Shown: in pieces, positions 1-11,157 of the stretch | How positions within the stretch are numbered: the stretch's first letter is position 1 | Layout: every line of letters begins with the position of its first letter | DNA from: Pelobates cultripes | Lineage: Eukaryota > Chordata > Amphibia > Anura > Pelobatidae | Length of the DNA stretch: 64,000 bases | Assembly (NCBI GenBank): GCA_933207985.1 | Contig: OW240916.1 | Location: forward strand, 132,670,834-132,734,833 | Direction of reading: 5' to 3' | The notes under the pieces: model-generated | What the model was told of the DNA's origin: nothing | Seen by the model: only the letters and a program-made list of their open reading frames with translations | Databases searched by the model: none | Position numbers and translations under genes: made by a program

Positions 1-1650
1 CTGTGCAAAATGCCTTCTATCCACAACTCTAAATCTACCAGATCCTACAGTAATCCATCTGCCATTCCTAGTATGTCTCTGCTGCAGTGGCTTTGCAGCA
101 GTTCCAGTCTGAGTTTGTTCACCAGATAATTTACAAATCTCAGATTTTAAAAATACAATCTCCTGCTGCAAGATAGAGAACTGTCTACAGATTAGACAAC
201 AACCAAACCTCCAAAAAGTGGAACGTGAAACAAATGCATAGCAACTATTACACTGAACTAAGTCTGCCATTCCAATGAGGAGAATAATTTAAATCAAACA
301 AATCTTAATTTTTTTTTTTATCCTGCTGAATACCTCAGATTACCTCCAGTTTATCTCCAGAATATCTCCAACTACACACTTAGAAGCAACACTTAGATGA
401 AGCAACCAAGCTCAATTATAATGTCCTGTATAAAATAGACATATAACACAACATAGTATTATCTGCTTATATAACAGGCAACACTCACACTTTTTAAAGC
501 CTATTAGAAGTCGGCTCTATACAGCAATATCTCCCCAAAAACATGAGGTGATGTTTCAACTGTTTAATAACATATATCAAATAAAAACAATAAAAGCAGC
601 ACAACGCGTTTTGCAAGTTTTCCTCAGGCGCAACCTGACCAAACAAATGTTTTATACACATATATGCTTCCAATTACCTGTAAAAACAATCTAGGTGTGG
701 TGATTATCTAAAACCCATCCATTTTGCCCAATATGGCCAGGACTGGATATCAATCGCCACCACAAAGATGGCAACATAGGAGGGTTGTGTCTGTTATCAT
801 ATCCAGGTTGGCTGGGTTTTCTGTACCTTGGTATTCTTAAAACCTTCTCTCTCTGTTTTTTATGTCTAAAATCTTTAAATAAAGATTGTCCAAAAAAAAA
901 AAACATTAATAAAAAAATTAACAACCTCCATGCACAAAAGCTACTACAATAAGTGAAGTGGTTTTGGTGCTTTGATTATCCCTTTCATCTAAAACATCAA
1001 TCATAATATATTTCCCAGTTGTTATGACATCAGGCACCACCCGGAACTGAACATTTTACCAGATGTGACCTTTATACATATAATTGGACAAATGTAAAAA
1101 GAACAATTCTGAGGCAGTTCTAAAAGTGGATCAATCAGCAGGAACAAGCCATTGGTTTCCAGGGCAATTTCAACTCTTTTAGCATTTTTCCACTGAAATT
1201 CTCTTAATAAATATAGACCATTGTAACATCACCTTATAAAAAATGCTATAAACACTGTCAGCTCACATGCTATAGCTAACATCAGAAAGGAATAATTGAA
1301 CATCACCAGGATGGTATGCAGAAAGAAATATCTGATAAAGATACATTTAAATAAACAGAAAAATGGAACAAAGACAGTCGAACATCATGCGAAAAATAAA
1401 TTATCAGGGTCCTTCCCTGCCCCAACACCCACGCCGTTGCCCTTCTGGGAATGCATGATCCAAACGTTTTGCAGGGGCTCATTGCTTCCCTCCTCAGGTC
1501 GCATGGCCCAAACGAGGAATACTTACCATTCGGCCCTGCAAACAGCTCCGTCTGCTGGTTCGCATGGGTCAAAATCCTTTTCCCTGCATTAAATCAGACG
1601 CTGCCCATTTAAATAGCTCATCTTTTATAAATCCAAATGCTATGACTTCA
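1..1650. other. AT-rich non-coding DNA, no gene seen
   Basis: The sequence is mostly AT-rich. A less AT-rich patch at about 1405-1580 gives overlapping short ORFs on both strands with no recognisable domain and is probably an old repeat. A hammerhead-like module on the minus strand at 601-628 is listed separately. Confidence 0.5.
601..628 (-). other. Hammerhead-like module, eroded
   Basis: On the minus strand CCTGAGGA (matching CUGANGA) is followed after a short stretch by AAAACGCGTTGT, where GAAA has become AAAA. The palindromic ACGCGT is intact. Stem II is not convincing. Confidence 0.3.
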
Positions 1651-1659
1651 TTCTGGCGA

Positions 1660-1990
1660 CCCCATTATCAATCATTTTGGCATTGCAGAGGTGACATGGA
1701 CCAATTAGAAACATTGTTAGCCTATATAAAGTTAATTTGGGCCCTTGTTCATTGCCCTATCATGGTTTCTGCTCTGATACACGTTAGTGATCATAGTAAG
1801 TCTCTCTTGTTATATCCTGATATTGACCTTGGATTGTATTTGACTTTGCGCTATTCTGGTATCTGACCCGGCTTGTTATTCCATTAATTTTCTATATCCC
1901 TGACCTTGGTTATTCCTGACTCTGTCTTTAACGTCTGTCTTTAATGTCTGGACACTCTAAGGCCCTGTAATATGTCTATCTAGAACCTCA
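1660..1990 (+). mobile_element. Degenerate LTR-like repeat
   Basis: The order of short phrases here resembles the 3' part of the element at 6361-6906: a pyrimidine-rich CTGACC...TTGTTATTCC block, then GACACTCTAAGG followed by a short GC-poor tail. I read it as a diverged, incomplete copy of the same or a related LTR-like family. No termini or target duplication could be placed. Confidence 0.4.
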
Positions 1991-2039
1991 TTTTGTGGGA
2001 TTCGCCATTCCTGTAAGTAGGGGTACGACCCCATGATAC

Positions 2040-2279
2040 ACGCTTGATCCCGCCTCCCATGGCTGAGATCATCACTGTTTATAATCTCAGCCAATGCTTA
2101 CCCATTGGAAAATTGAATCAATGCATTTCTATGGGAAACGTTCAGCACCAAACTAGCAAGCACTTTTAGTGGCTTTCTGAGTGACTGCCAATAGAGGTGT
2201 TACAAGGCACCACTGTAAACACTGCCTTTTCTCTAACTATTAAGCTGTAGTGATTCTGGTGACCATAGTGTCTCTTTAA
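2040..2279. mobile_element. Truncated TTAA-ended MITE (right half)
   Basis: The segment ends in CCATAGTGTCTCTTTAA at 2263-2279, the typical terminus of the TTAA-flanked MITEs seen repeatedly in this window. Internal text (CCAATGCTTACCCATTGG, CAATGCATTTCTATGGG) recurs in the repeats near 41210-41310 and 56360-56420. No matching left terminus was found, so it is a partial copy. Confidence 0.55.
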
Positions 2280-2299
2280 CTGAGCTGAAAGCATAGCTT

Positions 2300-2872
2300 A
2301 CTGGTGGAACTACAGTGGTCGCAGGGGTTGCAGCTGAGACCGGGCCCGTCATTCCAGGGGGCCCGGTCGCCCTGTCAACCCCTGCGACCGGGGTAGTTCC
2401 GCCAGAATTTTGGTGGAAAAACCACCGGGACCGCATTGAAGGAGCCCATTGGGTTGCCCATGATCTTGGGTCCACCCGATGCCAATGGATTTCCTGGGGC
2501 CCGGTGACGCTCTTAAAGCACTGCAGTGATGATGTCAGAGCTGGGAAGGAGCCATCACTTTCTCCCAGCCAACAGAGCACCACGCAGGAGGAGAGGAGGG
2601 AGTCAGAGTGGGTGCTCTGACTCCCATCAGCATGAGGCAGCCACTGGACCCCAGGTAAGTGAGGGGGGAGGGGGGCTAAAGAATGTCTTTATCAGTATAT
2701 ATGTGTGTGTGTCTGTCTCTGTGTCTGAATGTGTGTGTGTGTGTCTGTAGGTGTGTGTGCGTGTGTGTGTCTGTATTCGTGTGTCCGTATGTATGTGTGT
2801 CTGTATGTATGTGTCTGTGTGTGTGTGTCTGTATGTATGTGTGTGTGTGTGTGTGTCTACATGTCTGTGTGT

Positions 2873-2904
<32 letters not shown>

Positions 2905-3182
2905 GTTTCTTTATGTATGTGTCTCTGTGTGTTTGTATGTATGTGTCTCTGTGTGTTTGTATGTATGTGTCTGTGTGTGTGTGTGTGTCTGCATGTGTAT
3001 CTGTTTGTCTGCATGGGGTGGGGGGTAGATGTATAGGGCAGGGAGATATGGGGTGGGTGGTAGACATATTGGTTGGGGGTAGACATATAGGAGGTGGGGA
3101 TGTATGGGTTGGGGGGTAGATGCATGGGGGGGCCCAGGGCAATTTTTGCACAGGGGCCCCATGGTTTCTAGTTACGCCTCTG
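2300..3182 (-). mobile_element. GC-rich hAT-like repeat with TG minisatellite
   Basis: A GC-rich head (about 2310-2665) is followed by CAGGTAAGTGAGGGG and then a long TG-type minisatellite. The right end reads GTTACGCCTCTG, which on the minus strand is the CAGAGGCGTAAC terminus typical of a widespread frog repeat. The GC-rich head is clearly related, in opposite orientation, to 21620-21990: both carry GGGAGTCAGAGT, CACTGGACCCCAGG and CACCCGATG phrases. The left terminus and an 8-bp duplication could not be identified, so the copy may be truncated or eroded on that side. Confidence 0.55.
2695..3130. repeat. TG-rich minisatellite, then G-rich tract
   Basis: Variable units built from TGTGTGTCTGTATGTATG fill 2695-3012. 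A G-rich degenerate array built on GGGTAGACATAT and GGTGGGG follows at about 3013-3130. Long ORFs in all frames here are artefacts of the low complexity. Confidence 0.9.
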
Positions 3183-3305
3183 TCTGCATGTGAAAAATAA
3201 TTTCAAAAAGATGAGTTTATCCTATTGTAGCTTCTGTGTCTCTAATTGTTTTGTAAAGGGGCAACGGTCACAGACATACCAGTAAAAAATTAACTAATAG
3301 TTTCC

Positions 3306-3344
3306 CTGAAGAATGCCATATATATGGCATAAGCTTTATGAAAC
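3306..3344 (+). other. Hammerhead-like core relic
   Basis: CTGAAGA (matching the CUGANGA core) is followed by a perfect 18-nt palindrome, ATGCCATATATATGGCAT, an 8-nt stretch, and GAAAC. The order CUGANGA / stem II / GAAA is that of a hammerhead ribozyme. The cleavage triplet and stem III are not evident, so it is at best a relic. Confidence 0.35.
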
Positions 3345-3589
3345 CTATATAAAGTGCTTTGTCTCCATGTAAAGAAGTTAATTGGCCATTCGGTTTATGA
3401 TTTGTTTAAAAAGTTGACAAGTTTCAAGATTCCTAGAAGTCTTTTAAAGAATATTGATTCCTGCCGTGTTCTTTCCTGACCTACAAAATTCATAGAATTG
3501 CAACAACCTTTTACAATTTAGGACAAAAACAAGCAGATCATTCATTCGTGACATCTGCAATCATCATTCCGGTTTAACATCAGCTAACC

Positions 3590-4491
3590 GTTAACCAAGT
3601 CAACGGTGCTACCATCAGCTCCACCACACAGGCCCGCTGCCTAGGTGTTCTCTTTGACTCCGACCTCTCCTTCAAGCCTCATGTTCAATCTATCGCCAAA
3701 TCCTGTCATTTCCATCTCAAAAACATTGCGCGCATCCGCCCCTACTTAACGCCAGATGCGACTAAGGTGTTGGTCCATTCTACTGTCCTTTCTCGACTTG
3801 ACTACTGTAATCCGCTTCTCAGTGGTCTTACGTGCTCCCAACTAGCGCCGTTACAGTCCATAATGAATGCGGCGGCGAGGCTCATCCTCCTGTCCGCCCG
3901 CACCTCCCATGCCTCACCCTTCTGTCAATCCCTACATTGGCTTCCTATAAAATATAGAGCTCAATTTAAAATTCTTGTTCTTGCTTTCAAATCTCTACAT
4001 AATGCTGCTCCCACCTATCTATCCTCCCTTATACACAAGTATGTCCCATCTAGGCTCTTACGATCTGCTGAAGACTTACGTCTATCTTCTTTCCGTACTC
4101 CCACCTCTGATGCTCGCCTTCAAGATTTCTTGAGGGCTGCACCGTTCCTGTGGAACTCGCTTCCCTCCTCCGTTAGATGCTCACCCAGTCTCCACTCCTT
4201 CAAAAATCGTTAAAAACCCAGTTCTTCATAAAAGCATATCAATTAAACTGTTAATAGCTCCTGAATGATTCATCTTCTGCACTGTCATTAATCTAATACT
4301 ATCCTTACCTTTTTGTGTCATTTTACCCCACTCCCTCTAGCATGTAAGCTCATTGAGCAAGGCCCTCAACCCCTCTGTTCCTGTGTGTCCAACTTGTCTG
4401 GTTAGAAATACATGTCTGTTCGTCCACCCATTGTAAAGCGCTGCGGAATTTGACGGCGCTCTATAAATAGCATAATAATAATAATAATAAC
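3590..4491 (+). pseudogene. 5'-truncated L2-like LINE, RT C-terminal part
   Basis: The reading frame (with 3767-4213 open) encodes the region C-terminal to the reverse-transcriptase palm of a non-LTR retrotransposon. Motifs include LDYCNPLLSGL, LQSIMNAAARL, LHWLPIKYRAQFK, APTYLSSLI and WNSLP. The 3' UTR ends in GGCGCTCTATAAATA followed by (ATA)n, the tail type of L2-like LINEs. The catalytic RT motifs and endonuclease are absent, as in an ordinary 5'-truncated insertion. It belongs to the same family as 50640-53089, which has near-identical phrases and the same strand. Clade assignment (L2 versus a close relative) is from memory of the motifs. Confidence 0.85.
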
Positions 4492-4499
4492 TCTGAATC

Positions 4500-6005
4500 C
4501 TGTGAATAGACCTTAAATAGAAAGTTTTGATACTGGGAAAGCTAAGGAATGAAGTGGTGCTTGCAAGGCTGAAATCACAAGTCTTGCTGTCTGTATCATT
4601 AAACCGAAAATCCATAAAAACACTTTGTTACTGGTCTATGTTCTACTAGTGTTATCTGTAGTAATGCTGCATACAGCAAGATTTCTCATACCTGAGGCTA
4701 CGATTGACAGTATTCTTCACAATAAAACCTGTGAAGATTTTCTGGCGTATTTAGAAAAAGAAGAAGAAAAAAAAAAAAGGATTCATGGCATGTTAAGAAT
4801 GAAAGGCATAGTATTTTGGCTTGGTGTGTTCCATAATAGTTTAGGAATACAAGTATTCTAAATAAAGAAACAAAATATAATAAGCAGTATGGCTCTAAAT
4901 TATACCTAACAAGATAGATAATTGCTGCAGGGTTTTAACACAAATTAGATATAAAATGTAAAGTTAGCTTTAAGCTTGTAATCCTGTCATCTAAAGCATT
5001 TTACAGGTACGTGCATCTCAAGCTGTTTGACAGTGAAAAGTGCAACTGGAAAGGAAAGCTTTTATAGAAGCCATTACGTTTAAAAGGTTTCCACCATATA
5101 CTAAAATTACCATTATTTGCTACGTGTGAATTCTCACAAGTTTTTCTGTTTCTTTGGACAGCAATTACTAAAATGGTTTCTGAGTCTTTGCTTCTTTTTC
5201 ACCTATTGCATGTGTTCTGGCTGAATGTATATAAATGTTGATTAAATATTCATAACGAATTTAAATCAGTGGACCTGAAAACACAATATCTTCATTTGGT
5301 GGGCCCAGTTTTAGACCATCACAAGCACGACCGGAGGCTGTGCCAATTTTTCTGACATAAAGCTTGATTTCTTAAATGACCTCCCCTCTGTTTATCTGGA
5401 TGTTGCTGGACAGCAAAGTATTATCAATGATGGTTGTTGTCTAGCCCTATTCTAAACATATTTAAATGTCAGCACTGTTGACCATGAAGAATCACGCATT
5501 GGTCAAATTTAGCCCGTCCCATGGTGTCCCTTTAAGGAGCTTTGGTAAGAGTGATATGGTGTATATGATGCATCTTAACAGGTAAAATTATTACCTGTAT
5601 GTGACTGAGAAAGAATGAAAGATCTGCTTTAGTTTTGTTACTGCCCTGACCCTCTATTACAGTGATCACTTATCTTAGATATTACAGAACATATTACAAA
5701 ATCTGGAGGATGGTTAAATTCTAAGGATTTATGAAAATACATAATACAAGATCACAAAATGTGGCATGTGTCTCTTAACATGAGATAGATTAATAATACT
5801 TATGACTACATACGCTACCTTCTCCTTCAAATGTTGCCTTAGGCACTAGCTCAAAGGCTAAATTTAAGTAAAAACCTCTACTAAGTGAAAGTGAAATAAA
5901 ATAAATCAATAATGTGTATCAGCAAGTATGGCTAAAAATCATAAGGGAATATGTGTATTGAAATTTGAACCTGTAGAAAATAAAAACAAAGTATTTAACT
6001 TATAA
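4500..6005. other. AT-rich intronic DNA, nothing recognised
   Basis: The stretch looks non-repetitive at the scale I can judge. A 78-codon ORF at 4625-4861 has a hydrophobic N-terminus and a lysine-rich stretch but no recognisable family and no supporting gene structure. Confidence 0.45.
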
Positions 6006-6006
6006 G

Positions 6007-6009
<3 letters not shown>

Positions 6010-6047
<38 letters not shown>

Positions 6048-6060
6048 TTATTATTTTATT
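6010..6060. repeat. (TA)n microsatellite with TTTA tail
   Basis: About 17 TA dinucleotide repeats at 6010-6043 pass into TTTATTTATTA. This is a simple-sequence tract of low information. Confidence 0.95.
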
Positions 6061-6360
6061 TATTTTTTAGGTGCAAAATAGGCTTACTTTCTTAAAAAAA
6101 ATACAATTTGGATAATATAGAATATTTGCTTCTTCATTATTTGTCCAAAGCTGTCCAACTCTGAACGCCAGTGAGAGTATGAGATCACTGGGGACGAGTT
6201 AACCAAGCGCCCTCCATCTATCATTGCCAAACTTAGAATGGATAACAAAGAAGTGAAACTTGTGGATTATTCAGTTGGCTGCAGAGGGTCGGCGGACATT
6301 TATGACAATGGTGTTGAGAGAGTCCCTTAAACTTATATATATTCTAGCTTAGACTTGTAG

Positions 6361-6906
6361 TGTCCCCCCTCCTATTACCTGTGGGCGAGCGGCACGCAGC
6401 CTCCCCGCGCAGCCGCTCGCGTCCTCGCCTCCCAGCGGCAGCATGTGTAACGCTGCACGCTGGGAGTCCCGGCTTTTATGTAAACGCCAGGGTCACTCAC
6501 GTGACCCGGCGTTAAAGCCACAGTACCCTAATCACAGTGGTAGGTATAGATATCTCCCACGTGTGATTATTAATTCTGATTGGAAGTTATCCAATCAGAA
6601 TTAAGCACTGCTGTTATATACTTACCTTTCCTGTCTCTCAGTGCCCTGTTGTGGTCTTGTGTTACTTGTAGTGCAGTTTGCTCGTGTTGCTCTCTGGTTA
6701 CCGATTATTTGGCTCGTTATTCCGATTTTCCTGTATTCTCCACTCCTTTGACCTCGGCTTGTTTCTCGTTCTCCCGTTTTCTGGCTCCCTTTACTTGGCT
6801 TGTCTCTTGACTATTCTTAGTGTGCTTAGCCCGGCCACTCTAAGGACCGGTATAGCATCCTTCCTCTCTGTGACCTGTTAGCGTGTTAGGTTCCGGAATC
6901 GTGACA
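6361..6906. mobile_element. Solo LTR-like element, 546 bp, TSD TGTAG
   Basis: The element begins TGTCCCCCCTCC and ends GGAATCGTGACA, giving the TGT...ACA ends expected of an LTR. Direct repeats TGTAG lie immediately outside on both sides (6356-6360 and 6907-6911), a clean 5-bp target duplication. It has a GC-rich left part (6375-6450) against an AT-rich background and a pyrimidine-rich right part. No internal retroviral or Gypsy coding region adjoins it, so it is probably a solo LTR. Orientation and superfamily are undecided; a 5-bp duplication fits Ty3/Gypsy-type or some endogenous retroviral elements. Confidence 0.75.
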
Positions 6907-6911
6907 TGTAG

Positions 6912-9530
6912 AGAGTGAGCCACAAGTGAAATTGTTTTATATTCATATTATATTTTACAGTAGCATTAATAGAAACATAAAAGATATATCAAAAATAGAA
7001 ATAAATAAAAGAACATTCTACATTTTGGTGGAGGATTTTATTATACTAAAGGAAGATCCACTCTAAATTCTTGTAAATTCTATTGACCATATGCTATACT
7101 ATGACATTGAAATGTCTGCTTCAAAAACTATACATAGAATTATTTTTTGGTTGGTATAATTTTATGAAATGTTTAATTACATATCTTTTTAATGGTTAAC
7201 TTTAAATTCTATAAATATCTGAATTATTTAAGTGTATCAGATGCACGAAATGTGGTATATTTAGCTTCCATATTTTCATTTAATGATCTGGTTTTATACC
7301 TCTCTTCAAACTGCAAAACAAAATTCCCTTTAAAAATCTGTTCAGTTTATTTTTACCATATGGTTTAGATTAGCATCTTTGTGGGAAAAAGGCAATTACT
7401 GGTCATCACATTGCTGTTATAATCTTCATTCGATTTTAAATTTGGTGTCAGTCCATAATCTTGTCCAGGTAAATGTTTAAATATAGATTAAATCACTTTT
7501 TTTGTCTATTAGTTTCACACTTGCTTTATTTAGATAAATAAATTTTCTTTTTCAGTTAATAAGACGTGTTTAATTTGCCTTTAGTTTTGTACTGTGGTAT
7601 GTATGGAATAACTGTGTTTTCCTATTTCAATTTAGAGTAAATGTGCTAGTTAATATTTGCCAAAATCCTGTCACACTTGTCTCCGCAAAGAACACAAAAA
7701 AATGACTTATGTTAAAATTCTGGCTTGTGTTTACATGAGCTGTTATCAGTATAAAAAATATGAATTATTCGTTTTAGCTGAAAGAATAATAGTTTTAAAT
7801 ATATTTTATCGTTTGAAACAAAGTATTTTATCTTAAACTTACATTTAAAAAATATTAATTTAAACTCTGTAGACAAGACCTTGATTATTTTTTGTTTTTT
7901 TACCACATTCTTGGTTCTTGATTTCCCGACCTGACATGTCAATGATTGTTGTAGTTTAGGAACAGATACAGACATAGTGACTATCAAGCTAAGAAAAAGA
8001 ACAAAATATACATAAAATAGTTTGATTACGTTTTATGTTACAAAAAAAAAAAAATCACTAGCCTGTGCTATCATATTTAGAATGCACTTAGCAATGTGAT
8101 AATATTAGTGGAATGGACCAGGTAGACAATCTCAGAGCTGACTGTTAGAGGGAATGAGGCAGACACAGAATCACCTGGTAGGTAGATTTTTATACCATTA
8201 CACACATGGCACATACAAGAGGCCCTTTAGCATAATCAGGATCAGCAAGAGGGAGGAGGGAATGACAGAATCACAAGTACAGAGATGAGAGGCTATCGAA
8301 AGGTCTATAGTGTAGAACTTGTATTGTTCCAAGAACCAGTAGGCACAGAAAATCTGGGCATGAAAGAGGGATAGAGAACATATTGGCAAAGTCGCTAGTG
8401 AGGGAGAGAGGGCAATCTTCTTAGAAGAAGCAAACTCAGAATTACCAAGCATTTTATTGATAACCATTACTTGCTAACATATATTTCTTCTTCTTTTGAT
8501 AATATTGAGTGCTGGAATAATTAAAATGTTTGGTGAAAATTAACCTATATATATTATAATGAATATCTGGGTCAAGTAAGAAAATCTAGGAGAGAAAAGT
8601 TAGCAATTTTAAGAAAAGGTGTAGATTATTAATTTTTCCATTCTTGGTGTAAAGTTTTCCAGATGTGTATCCGTGTAGATATATAGATTATACATATGCA
8701 GAGAGAGAAAAAGAAATAATTTTAAGTTATAAAACAGTTTGCATTAATAAAATCACAAAGCAGATTTTGTTTCCCGAGGCATTTAGTAGTAATTGTGCTA
8801 TAGCAGTCATAAGCACGACGCTGTCTACTGCATGGATCATTTATACATACTATGTAAATTTCACAAAGTGTAAACCTTTCTAGACCACTTTATATTTTAA
8901 ATACAGATAAATGCCGATGTGCATTGAACAACTGTGCTCTGCATGCTTTTTTTCTGCAGAACAAAAGGCCCCCTGGAGCAATTCCTTTGTCTCTGCTCCT
9001 CTCTAACAACATCTATTATTATTTCTAAAAATACAGCCAAAGATTTTTGGCTTTTTTCCCCCCCCTTATCATTTATTTGTTGCTTTTTAAAAAGCGGAAC
9101 TTGGGACATAGCAGAGGAAGAACTTGGATGCCAGTGGTTTTCTTGTCTTTCGCATCCACGGCTGTTTTTGTCTCTCCTGTGTCTGAATTTACAGAGATTG
9201 ACCTACAGTATGGTCTGTGCTACGCTCAGACTTATTATTAGCTCTCTGCCTGTGTGTTCCGTGTCCCTTCTTAGTCACCAGCACTTACTATAAGACTGCT
9301 GTGCGCGCCACATGTACTTTTTTCCTGTAAAGCCTTAAAGCAGGGAGTGAAATCTATGTAAATGTTTTGGCAAAGTCTTTTAATTTAAATAATCATGCAT
9401 CTAGTTCTATCTAGAAAAGTGTTACTATACTTTCCTAACTTTTGAAAAAAGTACGGAACTGCACTCACTCCCATCCGTCAGAGCCAGGGTGCTTTCTGTG
9501 ACAGAACCAAACACCAGATTCCCAGGATCA
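6912..9530. other. AT-rich intronic DNA, no gene
   Basis: The region is AT-rich with many A/T homopolymers. A less AT-rich portion at about 8100-8460 contains GAGGGA and CAGAATCAC phrases and may be an old repeat, but no family was recognised. The short ORFs show no domains. Confidence 0.45.
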
Positions 9531-9599
9531 ATGAAATAAAATAAAGGGGGTCCAAGCACTCCTTGGTTCCATACAGGCACTTCTTTATTGGAACCACAG

Positions 9600-9629
9600 C
9601 AACGTTTCGACCATGAGGTCTTTGTCAAG
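9600..9629 (-). other. Hammerhead-like module, left foldback arm
   Basis: On the minus strand the order is TTGACAA (two changes from CUGANGA), a stem GACC-TCAT-GGTC, then GAAACGTT. The GACC/GGTC pairing is perfect and the GAAAC is intact. The palindromic ACGT after GAAA would suit a dimeric minimal hammerhead. Probably inactive because of the core changes. Confidence 0.4.
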
Positions 9630-9641
9630 CTTGGCAGCAAG

Positions 9642-9671
9642 CTTGACAAAGACCTCACGGTCGAAACGTTG
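9642..9671 (+). other. Hammerhead-like module, right foldback arm
   Basis: This is the inverted partner of the module at 9600-9629: TTGACAA, stem GACC-TCAC-GGTC, GAAACGTT. One loop base differs between the arms, which keeps both stems intact. Confidence 0.4.
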
Positions 9672-10391
9672 CTGTGGTTCCAATAAAGAAGTGCCTGCAT
9701 GGAACCAAGGAGTGCCTGTACCCCTTTATTTTATACTTTCCTAACTATCATAACAACCTGTGAGAGCCATTGTAATCACTGTACTCTGGCAGCTTAGGAG
9801 ATGCTCAGTATTGTGAGCATACTTGGGCACCAGCTGGACATGATATGAACACTCCATAATTATTTCGATATGTTATTGCTTAGTCTCTCTGTATACATAG
9901 GGTATTTATTTATCTTTCCCTATTCCATTATTGAATAAGGTCTTTCAAGACCACATAATGATGATGGCAAAGCATTTCAATAGTCCTTGATGTGCTAAAG
10001 AATGAACCTTGACTATAGCTTACTCTGATGAAAACATTAACATTTCCCAGTTCTGTATTGCAATTTTATTGAGAAAAAAAAAAAATCTTTAAATTTAGCT
10101 GTCCTTTATAGTTGAGATATTAATCATGCACATAATTTCTCCCCCTCTATTTTGGAAAGGAGGAAGCGTCAAAGTCATTCTGTCTGACAGAAACAGATTC
10201 AAGTAAATTCTATGTAGATACCATGAAAAAAAATAACTTGTTTGTTTTTTGTAATCTCACTGATGTTAGATCTATGACAGGGTGCTGGCAAAATGAATGA
10301 ATTAATTGGTATGCCTGCTTTAGTGTGAGTTGTTTTTTGAACATGTTTTATCAGATTATTTTCTTCAGTAAGCCCTTTGTATTAATTTCAT

Positions 10392-10429
<38 letters not shown>

Positions 10430-10683
10430 ACTATTACTACTAGAAATGATATTGTGTGACATGAAAAACATTTTTCAGAATCTCACTGAGTTTCAGAACT
10501 TTATTTCAGAATGTATTAGCATGCTTCCGGCCTGGCCCTCTCTCTGTCCTGCTGTGTATAATAGTAGCCTACATCGGGAGTGAGAGAGAAGCTGTAATGG
10601 GGTTATTGTTTCTAAGCTTACTGAAAAACACTATATAAAATCTGAAATTACATCTGTATGTATGAATTTGTTTATCGTGCAAC

Positions 10684-11157
10684 TTAAAGGAACGCTATAG
10701 GCACCCATACCACTTTATCTCATGAAATAGTTCTGGGTGCAATGTCCCTGTCACACTTAGTCCTGCAAAGTAATACATAGTAGTTTTATAGAAACCGCAA
10801 TGTTTACTTTGCAGCACTAAAACAGGCTCTAGTGGCTACCTACCAGACAGCCACTAGAGGCATTTCCGGGTATTTATCAGACTCTGGGGCGCCTAAATGA
10901 CACTGGATGTCCTCAAATGTTGCAATAGTTAATGCTTTCTTATGAGGAGGGCCTAATGTGTTTACCGCGCATGAGTTTAAGGTTCCCTCCTGACCCAGCA
11001 TTAAGGAATATCGGCGCTGGAATCTGGCGAGTAAATAAAGGTATATTTAACCTTTTTTCTGCCAACAGGGGGTGGAGGCATAAGGGAGAGGTAGACCAGA
11101 AGGCACATAGTGTTAGGAATACAGCTCTGTAGGCCTAACACTATAGAATCCTTTTAA
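10684..11157. mobile_element. TTAA-flanked MITE, 474 bp
   Basis: The element starts TTAAAGGAACGCTATAGG and ends CACTATAGAATCCTTTTAA, giving imperfect inverted termini with TTAA at both outer ends. Internal inverted text includes CAGCCACTAGAGG, also used by the MITEs at 47500 and 48626. No transposase is present, so it is non-autonomous. TTAA targets suit Kolobok- or piggyBac-type transposases; the Xenopus T2 MITE family is known for TTAAAGGRR termini. Confidence 0.7.

Larger units (their letters stand above)
9536..9734. repeat. Large foldback, arms about 97 bp
   Basis: The left arm (9536-9632) and right arm (9639-9734) are near-perfect inverted copies separated by only GGCAGC. Each arm runs from an ATAAAATAAAGGGG end through CACTCCTTGGTTCCAT, CTTCTTTATTGG and AACGTTTCGACC to CAAGCTT at the centre. 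I see only a few mismatches, near the outer ends and at one base of the inner loop. A transcript would fold into a hairpin of roughly 90 bp. Each arm includes a hammerhead-like module. Confidence 0.9.

Noticed and set aside
2627..3162. ORFs up to 174 codons on both strands (Cys/Val- or Thr/His-rich)
   Set aside because: They are translations of a TG/CA minisatellite, open in several frames at once, with no domain.
4625..4861. 78-codon ORF with hydrophobic start and Lys-rich middle
   Set aside because: No recognisable family, no splice or promoter context, single short ORF in AT-rich intron; chance is the better explanation.
6361..6480. GC-rich, CpG-containing patch as an RFX3 promoter
   Set aside because: It sits inside an LTR-like element with exact TGTAG flanking duplications.
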